This document shows positions 40,672-64,000 of a DNA stretch of 64,000 bases, one piece after another. Under the pieces are notes generated by a model, which saw only the letters and a program-made list of their open reading frames with translations, made no database searches and had not been told where the DNA came from. Position numbers and translations under genes: made by a program. Where the stretch lies: NCBI GenBank assembly GCA_025642075.2, contig JAODUO010000633.1, positions 52,501 to 116,500 on the forward strand, in the 5' to 3' direction. Source of the DNA: Ridgeia piscesae (Eukaryota > Annelida > Polychaeta > Sabellida > Siboglinidae). How positions within the stretch are numbered: position 1 is the first letter of the stretch; the number at the start of each line of letters is the position of its first letter.

Positions 40672-42600
40672 TCAACAGGAATGGTCATACACAGATGCCC
40701 ACTGTGTCAACATAGCTGTCAAAGTAGCAGTTAACTGCTGCTTTAGTGGCTCCACTTGCATAAACCAGCTGGCATCTGGCTCAGGCTGTGGTGGAGGTTC
40801 TGGCAGTGGTGCAGGCATCACAGATGATGATACATCTGGAATGCCAAAACATGTTCCTTTAGTAACTTATTTGAATTAGTACGTGTACTTTATTATTGAC
40901 ATAGTCAATCATGTTTTCTGTAACTGAAGAATAGAGTCACTATACCTGTATGTCGCCATGATTCAGTCTTACCCAACATGCTATTTACTCACATAATATA
41001 CAAGACGTTCACTAGATTTAAAATGTATGTACACTCCCAACATGTGTGTGTGTGGTGTGTGTGTGTGTGTGTTTGTGTGTGATGTGTAAGTATGATTATT
41101 GTTTAGAATTTAGAAGGTGACAGATCATTGTAGATGTGACAAAGTGTGGATATTGACCTCTGTCCTATTATGTAACTCTACCAGTCACCAACTTGGTCCA
41201 CCACCAACTCTAGGGCTGACCATGCTCTTGTGTATTGCTATTGTAGTATAATTGCCCTGGTCATGGATGCCTGTCACTTTATGGTGACTGCCTGTAACTT
41301 GAGTCCCCCACTCTGCTATTTTTATGATGGCTCTCTCTCTCTCTCATACTGGGATGCAACCCTCAATGTTTACATAAGCTGTTTGACATTGCTAATTAGA
41401 TATGGAAATCAAAGATTAATTGAGATTGCTCACCTCATGCATCCACTGGCAGAGCCATAGCCTGCCCATCACCTGTGTCCAGCATGAAGCTGTCTGTGCC
41501 TTGCACTGAAACATGAACATTATAAGTTTTGTAAATATTACATATTTACGTATTGTGTTAATAGGTTATTTTCATTGTATCGTGTATGAGTTGCATATTA
41601 CTGTACATAATAATTATTTCTGTATAACAGTTCTGCATAAGAGTTTCTTTCACAATACAACTGTTTGTAGCACTCAAATCATTATATAAATTTGAATATA
41701 GGCATATGTTTGATTTACTAATGGATGTTGAACTATTATAAATAAAGTGTCATGATATGTTCCATTAATGCATTTGGTTCATTTTTATCGAAATGAGAAT
41801 TATATAGTTGTAATAATTGTACTCCAACAATAATTACATATACTAGTATATGTTTTAATATAAATTAATTTTGTGTTATAATTTATGTTATCAACAAGTG
41901 TGAAAACAGTCAGTCCTCGCTTTAGGGCCACTTAATTTTGTTGTAATATATCACAAGCATAAATATCACAAAATAAAATAATTAAATTTAAATAAAAACA
42001 CTGTTTGGGATTTTATTTCATTTGTTTAATTTCTATTACTTTTTTTTTAGCAGAGAAGACACTGTAGTAAATAAGGAATTGTACATAATACGGTGACACT
42101 TACAGTACAACACACACCACAGTGACCACAGACAGTAATCATTCGTTTGACGAGATGTGAATACTCACCATCAATTCCGTTGTCACATCGCCATATCGGT
42201 TCCTTCACCAATTGTATCCATTATGATATCAGCATACAGCGGGGGTGTGCTTGGTGGTCTGCCTACCACTTTTCCCTGATCACGTAGTGCGTTCAAAGAC
42301 CGCAGATTTCAAATATTTCCCCTTTTGTTTAGGTCGTCCTCCGTTCTTAGACTTAGCGCCATCCCGAGCGAATTCACTTCAGCGTTGAGCTCGCCTCTCG
42401 CCAAACTTCCTTTTTATTCTTTGTTACCGAATTTTGTAACTTGCTCATCAAAATACTTTTTTCGTTGCCGATTCCCTCAATTAAAAATATTATTTCGTCA
42501 TCTCGACAGGTCGGCTTATGCTTAACTTTTTTCTCTACGCGCTTCCCACCTTCGCTGACTTCCGTGCCAAGCTTAATGTAAACAAACACTGACCACGTCC
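40672..42600 (-). pseudogene. Harbinger Myb/SANT-like accessory protein, three exons, broken
   Basis: In Harbinger elements this protein binds DNA and carries the transposase to the nucleus. Exon 1 (about 42600-42169) encodes a Myb-like start (TCRDDEIIFLIEGIGNEK, then NKKEVWREASSTL), runs into a stop near 42374 and resumes in other frames (GRPPSTPPLYADIIMDTIGE, then WRCDNGIDG). Exon 2 (41505-41434) reads GTDSFMLDTGDGQAMALPVD with a TGA one codon before the donor. Exon 3 (40835-40672) reads VSSSVMPAPLPEPPPQPEPD, then LKQQLTATLTAMLTQWASVY and ends with TGA. Splice sites and phases fit throughout. Its stop codon lies one base from the transposase stop on the other strand. Confidence 0.75.
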
Positions 42601-42799
42601 TGCGATGAACCGCCGCTTTGACCCTGTGCGTCACCGCGCGCGTGCGCAATGCGGCACAATTCGTGGGGAATCCCTGTTTCGAAGCGGTAATAGCTTTTCA
42701 AACTGACTCTCAGGATCGCGGTCTGCAGACCAACTATGCGGCGGCTAAATCGCACTGCGACCGGCTCATGCATACCGACTGAATCACTCGCTAGGCCAC

Positions 42800-43436
42800 G
42801 GCACAGTTAGTCGGAGGGTAGTGCCTGTGCGGCGCCTAACCTAGTCTGGGGACATGCATATGAGCCCAGATGCCTTCTAGGGTGGTCTGTAAGGGTGTGT
42901 AGTAATTTTATTGGGTGGTTTATTGACATTGGCCCCATTGCACCAATATCATGATGTCTTTGAAGTACGTGGTTAATTGGATACAATTGTTTCAACCCAA
43001 TGGAAGCCATTGAGTCGTCTCAGACACAATCCAATAAGGGCAACATTTGCTATGGAATAAAGGAAATAATCCAAATACACATGCTCAAGCCATCCAGGCA
43101 TGGACCATGGATTTGGGGTAATACTCGGTAATACAGAGACTCATCACCATATTAAGTTTGAGCTGAATCGGCTGAGAGTGGGTAAGAACTGTGTCAACCC
43201 TTTGTTTGGATGGGTAAGAAATTGATTACTTCTTGAAGGTTTTTGTGGAGATAAACGATAGACGTAAATGTTCAGGCACATGAATGTCATGATGCATGGC
43301 ATTGTCATGACTAACAAAATGATTGTCCTGCAAAGGCTGCATTAATCCCTAGCTGACTTCGACCACACCAGAAACATTGCTAATCACCGCTGTCTTCTTG
43401 TAATCATTTTTCTTGTTTCAGATGACTGAAATGCAT
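42800..43436. other. No gene recognised
   Basis: Region between the Harbinger element and a minisatellite, nothing identified. Confidence 0.4.
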
Positions 43437-43660
43437 AACATCTCGGAAGTGTCTGCAATAATTTGATCAAGTTGCACACACCCGTGCTCAGATCCGACAA
43501 CAACTGTCAAGTTGCACAGACCCGACAACAACTGTCAAGTTGGACAGATCCGACAACTGTCAAGTTGCACAGACCCGACAACAACTATCAAGTTGCACAG
43601 ATCCAACAACAACTGTGAAGTTGCACAGATCTGACAACAACTGAGAAGTTGTTGTCACTA
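43437..43660. repeat. Minisatellite of about 28 bp
   Basis: Around six imperfect units of the type caagttgcacagacccgaca + acaactgt, some shortened. Ends in a tandem of acaactgagaagttgttgt, which is itself a small hairpin. Confidence 0.85.
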
Positions 43661-44064
43661 ACACAAAGTTATATAGAAGACATATAGCCAAGTGACTAAA
43701 GGTAAATACCTTGAAGAACAAGAGACACCACGTGACTGTCTCTTGTGGGACATTAAAATGCAGATACATATCTGCATTTAAAGAGACCAACTCACAGGTG
43801 ATGGGATTAATTGTGTCAGTTACGGAGTGAAGTATTCACAGAGTTAACATCTGAAGACATGAGAAACATGGTCAGGGTGACTGTTTAAAACTGCACACTA
43901 ATACTCCTTGGAGGTAAATTCTTGACCATTTAAATGTGACATTTGAGCAAAACGTATTAGTATGAAAATCTTACAAATTTTGCGCCTGGTCGACAGACAG
44001 ATAATTCCATGCAGATTGTTTTGGGTTAGTGTGGAAACAGATTAGATAGAGCTGTATTGTCAAT

Positions 44065-44775
44065 ATGTCTGTGCCATTTAATAACGTTGAGAGACAGTTT
44101 CAGTGCGACACTTGTGGTAAACGTTACCTATACAACTCTATGTTACAGACACATATCCGCAGTCATACTGGAGAGAAACCATACATATGTCATATATGTG
44201 GGAAACTATTCTCAACAGGTAACCTGTTGAACGCACATGTCCTCAGACATACTGGGACAAAACCTTACAAATGTGACACTTGTGGTGCACAGTTCTCTAG
44301 ACAAGGTTTTTTGAAGAATCATGCCCGTAGACACACTGGGGAAAAACCCTACAAATGTGCTATATGTGGTGCACAGTTTGCTCAAAATGGTACCTTGAAG
44401 ATACATGTCCGTACACATACAGGGGAAAAACGCTTCAAATGTGACACTTGTAGTGCACAGTTCTCGGAACGAGGTCATTTCAGGACACATGTTCGTTCAC
44501 ATACTGGTGAAAAACCCTACAAGTGTGAAACTTGCGGTGCACGATTTGTAGCAAGTTGTGGTTTACAGAGACATATCCGTACACATACTGGTGAAAAACC
44601 CTTCAAATGTGATACGTGTGATACACGGTTCTCAGACTGCAGTGGTTTGAAGAGACATAAACGAATTCATACTGGGGAGAAACCGTACAGATGTGATACG
44701 TGTGGTGCAAAATTCTCAAGAGGTCATCATTTGAAAAGACATGCAGCTATTCACAATACTGGTGGGAAAGGCTAG
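44065..44775 (+). CDS. C2H2 zinc-finger protein, eight tandem fingers
   Basis: Predicted nuclear DNA-binding protein of 236 residues in one exon. Eight C-x2-C-x12-H-x3-H fingers in register, most joined by TGEKPY/F linkers; the first begins FQCDTCGKRY at residue 13 and the last is RCDTCGAKFSRGHHL near residue 210. No KRAB, BTB or ZAD domain precedes the fingers, and only 12 residues lie before finger 1. Every Cys and His ligand is intact. An upstream exon could add an N-terminal domain, but no clear splice acceptor was chosen, so the ATG at 44065 is taken as start. A polyadenylation signal AATAAA lies at 44869. Orthology cannot be given for such arrays. Transcription factor is the likely role, target unknown. 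Confidence 0.9.
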   Translation: MSVPFNNVERQFQCDTCGKRYLYNSMLQTHIRSHTGEKPYICHICGKLFSTGNLLNAHVLRHTGTKPYKCDTCGAQFSRQGFLKNHARRHTGEKPYKCAICGAQFAQNGTLKIHVRTHTGEKRFKCDTCSAQFSERGHFRTHVRSHTGEKPYKCETCGARFVASCGLQRHIRTHTGEKPFKCDTCDTRFSDCSGLKRHKRIHTGEKPYRCDTCGAKFSRGHHLKRHAAIHNTGGKG

Positions 44776-44809
44776 GAATGTGTTGTGTACATGTGTTGCA
44801 TAATTTATT

Positions 44810-44872
44810 TATGTCACACAAAGGCATTCAGGCGAGTGAGAAGCCGTTCAGGGGTGACGTGTGGGGCAAATA
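44810..44872 (+). pseudogene. Decayed ninth zinc finger in the 3' UTR
   Basis: After the stop codon, one reading frame still gives HKGIQASEKPFRGDVWGK then a stop. This matches linker plus the start of another finger (compare TGEKPFKCDTC), with both cysteines changed, to Gly and Trp. The protein was probably once longer by one or more fingers. Confidence 0.65.
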
Positions 44873-45129
44873 AACTCGGTCATGGACTGGTTCACTAAAA
44901 AACCTTGTGCTAAAGGATTTGCCTATCCACATGTGGAATTTGTAGAAATCACTACTTTACTTTTACTTTAAAAAGAAAATTTATAATATTTTAGTGATCA
45001 AAACAGATAATACTACAAACTGGAGAAGCGCAGTTCAGCATTCAGTGGATGCTCACCATCTGTATAAATTGAGCAGTACTTTATAATAAATAAATTAATT
45101 AAAACAAGTTTAGTTAATTAAAACCAATA

Positions 45130-45383
45130 TTAACTACTTTACAATTATTGTGTGTAATACATATGTATGCAACTGAATATTTTTTGCATGATATGCAATG
45201 AAATATAAAAAACATTAGGTGGAGTAACTTGTAACTCGAGCTGAAATTCGTTCCAGTTGGCAGGACCATTAGCACCAAATGCTCGCTTTTCAATACATTC
45301 CAATGCTTGTGGAGGCACTGGTTGTACATGGTGACCAACTGCTGGAGACTAGGGTTGCATGTCCTCAAATTTAGCACATGCAA
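45130..45383 (-). mobile_element. Possible LINE ORF2 C-terminal remnant
   Basis: One minus-strand frame reads ECIEKRAFGANGPANWNEF followed by an L-rich segment. This resembles the 'RAF..AGPRLWNSLP' block near the C-terminus of many LINE reverse transcriptases. Short and decayed, so only tentative. Confidence 0.4.
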
Positions 45384-45775
45384 AAGGCACTCTAGTGGTT
45401 AGCCATGGAGCGCCTTATTGATGTACTTTAAACACACTGCTACGATTGTCACACATGGCACTCTGATTAGTATCATCAGAGAAGTGATTGTATTCTTCTT
45501 AATCTTAGTGTTTTCTACTAAACCTGTTGACCTCTATATTTTCTATGCCATTATGTGTACTGTAATGTTGGACTAGAAGAGTAGTTGACTGAACAATTTT
45601 GTTGTACAGTGAAACTGTAATGAACTTAAACACATGGATATTGCAAATGTTAAATGCCATGTTTAACTATAAAACCGACATTGTTTTCTTGACATATTGT
45701 TAAATGTTTAATTCCGGTGCACTCAAATTAGATTATTAAGATTTATTATTTTAGCTGTTATTTTCTGGAAATACC

Positions 45776-46908
45776 ATGGCTAATACAAGACCACTTAAGC
45801 CTCGTCAGAAACCCAATTTTGAGAGTGACGCAAACAGATTTGTTTGCGTTGGCTAGCCCTCTGGTTAATATCCAGGAAGTTTAATTTTTTTTTTAAACAG
45901 CGCAACAGAAATAACACCAGGTGTCCGCATTAACTCCCCCATGCTTTCGACTGCAGAAACCTAAAGCAAAAATATATGTTCTGAATAAGCTCCTGAAAAA
46001 GTAATGGTAAATGAATGCATAGCGCAGTGTTTTATCCTCAGCACTGATCAGAGCACCTTATTCCTTGGTAGACCTGTTCAATTGAAAACTGTCTTGGCTT
46101 CTAGGGAGTATTTAGCCGTGCTGCAATTAATGTGCAGATATACACACAACCATCCACCAGTGTTTTAACCAGATGCCCATTCATAGAGCTGATGGATCTG
46201 GCGCAGTTTTGAGTGAACGAACTAACCAAGGTTTGACATAGCAGTAAAATATTTGAAGGTCCCAAGTTCTTCAGGTTGTGTCTAATATTCTGGTCATTGG
46301 TCCACTGTTATAAACTAGACAAGATCATTCCATGAACAAGTCACACAATAAAGGGACTGCTCTACGGGTTAACACAGACATTTTGTGATGAATTATTGAG
46401 TGTGACAGCCAAGTTTTTTATCCAAGTTATGGTCAGAGTGTGTAGTTTGTCGTACCTACATGCTACACTGAAGTGACACAAAAATCATGCAATATTCAAA
46501 CCACCCATTCTGGAACTGATTGTGGATTTTTTTTAAAGAAACCTCAAATGTGGTATTAAAATAATCCCATTGAGCATACAGTGAAATCACATGTGAATTT
46601 AAGTGGACAAAATTTGCATGTACCAATGGACCACTGATATGGTGGTTATCATGATGCAGTAGGATGCTTAAACTAAAACACTACTTTTTATTAAAACATA
46701 AACAAGTTTCTATACAGCGTAGCCTCCAATGAGTTGAATTGCTTACTAGCTTTATACTTTGTCTTTCTTTAGGAAGTATTTAGCCGTGCTGCAGTTACAG
46801 CGCAAACAGGATCAACTTGGTATGAACAAACTTGTCGAATTAAGGTTTTCAAAGGCAACGAAGGATCCAAATCGAGAATCCGATGCTCTAAGCACTACGA
46901 CAACTTGA
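45776..46908 (+). CDS. Candidate small spliced gene, 73 residues, unrecognised
   Basis: Proposed exons: 45776-45841 (ACCATGG start context; MANTRPLKPRQKPNFESDAN + RF), 45901-45920 (20 nt behind a strong T-run plus aaacag acceptor) and 46773-46908 (tttctttag acceptor; YLAVLQLQRKQDQLGMNKL, then LRFSKATKDPNRESDALS, ending TTTT and stop). Splice phases 0, 2 join without a break. AATAAA occurs at 46919 and again near 46967. The product is basic with a helical, Gln- and Leu-rich C-terminal half. A second copy of the start of the last exon, with its own acceptor, lies at 46105-46168 and ends HNHPPVF. No family recognised. Introns of 59 and 852 bp are plausible. The model rests only on sequence signals. 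Confidence 0.35.
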
Positions 46909-46924
46909 CCCACAAGACAATAAA

Positions 46925-47556
46925 TCTATGAAGACAAGTGATTACAATTATGACTTTAATAATTGAGTAATAAATTTTGTAAAATAGTCATGATTAAATA
47001 TGGATTACCTTGAAACAAACAATACATTGGGTTATAGGCGCAGTCCACTAAAAGCTCCACCAGAATGTCGCACTACATCGCTATACACCACAGGCTCACA
47101 ATCTTCTTTCATTTCTGCATACATTAATAACCAGCTCTCACCAATTCACGATTAATTACAACTTACACGGTAATACTCACTATACCAGCTCCCTAGTAGC
47201 GGTTGATGTTTGTCTGTAAAATCTAGTCTGTACTCTTACAATAAAATAACAGTTCAACGTAAAACTAATAAAACTCAACACTGTACATAAACTGAACAAA
47301 ATGTGGCTGGCAGTTAAACCGTTGTGACACTTATGTACATAAACACACAACTACATGTTAGATATTAACATCGTCAATGTGAATGCCTGCAAGGTAGTGT
47401 GTATGGGATCTGTGTGTGTTTGCTTGTGACTGATGACGTCAGTTGTCCACTCTGCTAATTTACATGTCCTGCACATGTTTTATGGCCACCAATAGAAGAG
47501 ACAGCGTCACAAACGTCAGTTGATGTGCACTTGGCCACATGTTTGCTTGTTCAGTT
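46925..47556. other. Region between convergent gene ends
   Basis: Holds the 3' ends of the candidate small gene (plus) and of the KIF20B-like gene (minus). No coding sequence seen. Confidence 0.4.
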
Positions 47557-63691
<16,135 letters not shown>

Positions 63692-64000
63692 CTGGCAACA
63701 GAGACATGTGTCAGGTCTCAATTCAACTCAGTTCTGTCAACAACAAGTCCTTAGGAAGACTCCGTCTATTTTAGTCAATGACAATCAAGTTGTTTATTCC
63801 ATGTTTGTGACTGTGCCATCAGGACGCTGGTTTACATGTCCCATGTACAAAACAAAGCATGAAAAGTTTTTTATTCCAGTTGCTACGAGTCTTGTTAAGG
63901 GTGTGAAATGAATGTAGACATGAGTGAGTGGGCGTATGTTCTATAAATGCAGAGATTCCAATGTGAAGTATTGCACTCTGTGTCCATGTGGTTGATTATT

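Larger units (their letters stand above)
38490..42797. mobile_element. PIF/Harbinger DNA transposon, two genes, decayed
   Basis: A transposase on the plus strand and a Myb/SANT-like protein on the minus strand converge, the usual two-gene set of Harbinger elements. The termini share an inverted cggtatgcatgagc at 38552-38565 and 42764-42777, with weaker matching outward to ggcc at about 38490 and 42797. The exact ends and the expected 3-bp TWA duplication were not resolved. Both genes retain introns and both carry disabling changes. Confidence 0.85.

Noticed and set aside
43437..43660. Repeat with regular spacing that could suggest a CRISPR-like array.
   Set aside because: Units are contiguous and imperfect with no unique spacers, in an animal genome; it is a minisatellite.

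Overview
The window is animal nuclear DNA. Genes are split by GT-AG introns, intergenic space is large and AT-rich, long microsatellites and minisatellites are common, and there are tRNA-derived SINEs, LINE fragments and many DNA transposons. The gene set (RPL23A, BAP18, a C8 tetraspanin, a KIF20B-type kinesin) is bilaterian. The repeat style (SINE with a 'gcgctttgaa' 3' domain, GGGCCCAGTTTCAT MITEs, TIR elements with a long unrecognised ORF) resembles molluscs or other lophotrochozoans. That placement is inference from memory, not a database result.

Layout. 1-862 is (TA)n and (ACAT)n satellite. 1389-4312 (+) is a complete five-exon ribosomal protein L23A gene with a TOP-like start tract. 7148-11548 (-) is a complete four-exon BAP18 (C17orf49) gene; its first intron holds a hAT-type MITE. 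11.9-15.95 kb is simple-sequence DNA with a LINE remnant. 16359-21698 is a 5.3 kb fold-back structure with 2.5 kb arms, followed directly by a 326-bp-arm perfect palindrome (21681-22471). 23374-31674 (-) is a C8-type tetraspanin gene in seven visible exons; its introns hold an 80-bp satellite, a SINE and a LINE remnant. 32316-36238 is a TIR-bounded decayed DNA transposon. 38490-42797 is a PIF/Harbinger transposon with a convergent transposase and Myb-like gene, both spliced and both broken. 44065-44775 (+) is an intact eight-finger C2H2 protein. 45776-46908 (+) is a candidate 73-residue gene with a duplicated last exon. 47557-63691 (-) is the C-terminal half of a KIF20B-like kinesin; the motor lies beyond the right edge.

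The four recognised host genes are not a functional cluster. They serve translation, chromatin, membrane scaffolding and cytokinesis. The most unusual signals are the two stacked palindromes, a pogo/Tigger-like MITE whose interior has expanded into about 25 copies of a 54-bp unit, a tandemly duplicated KIF20B coding exon whose length forbids using both copies, and the small spliced gene with alternative last exons. No prokaryotic feature, CRISPR array or operon is present.
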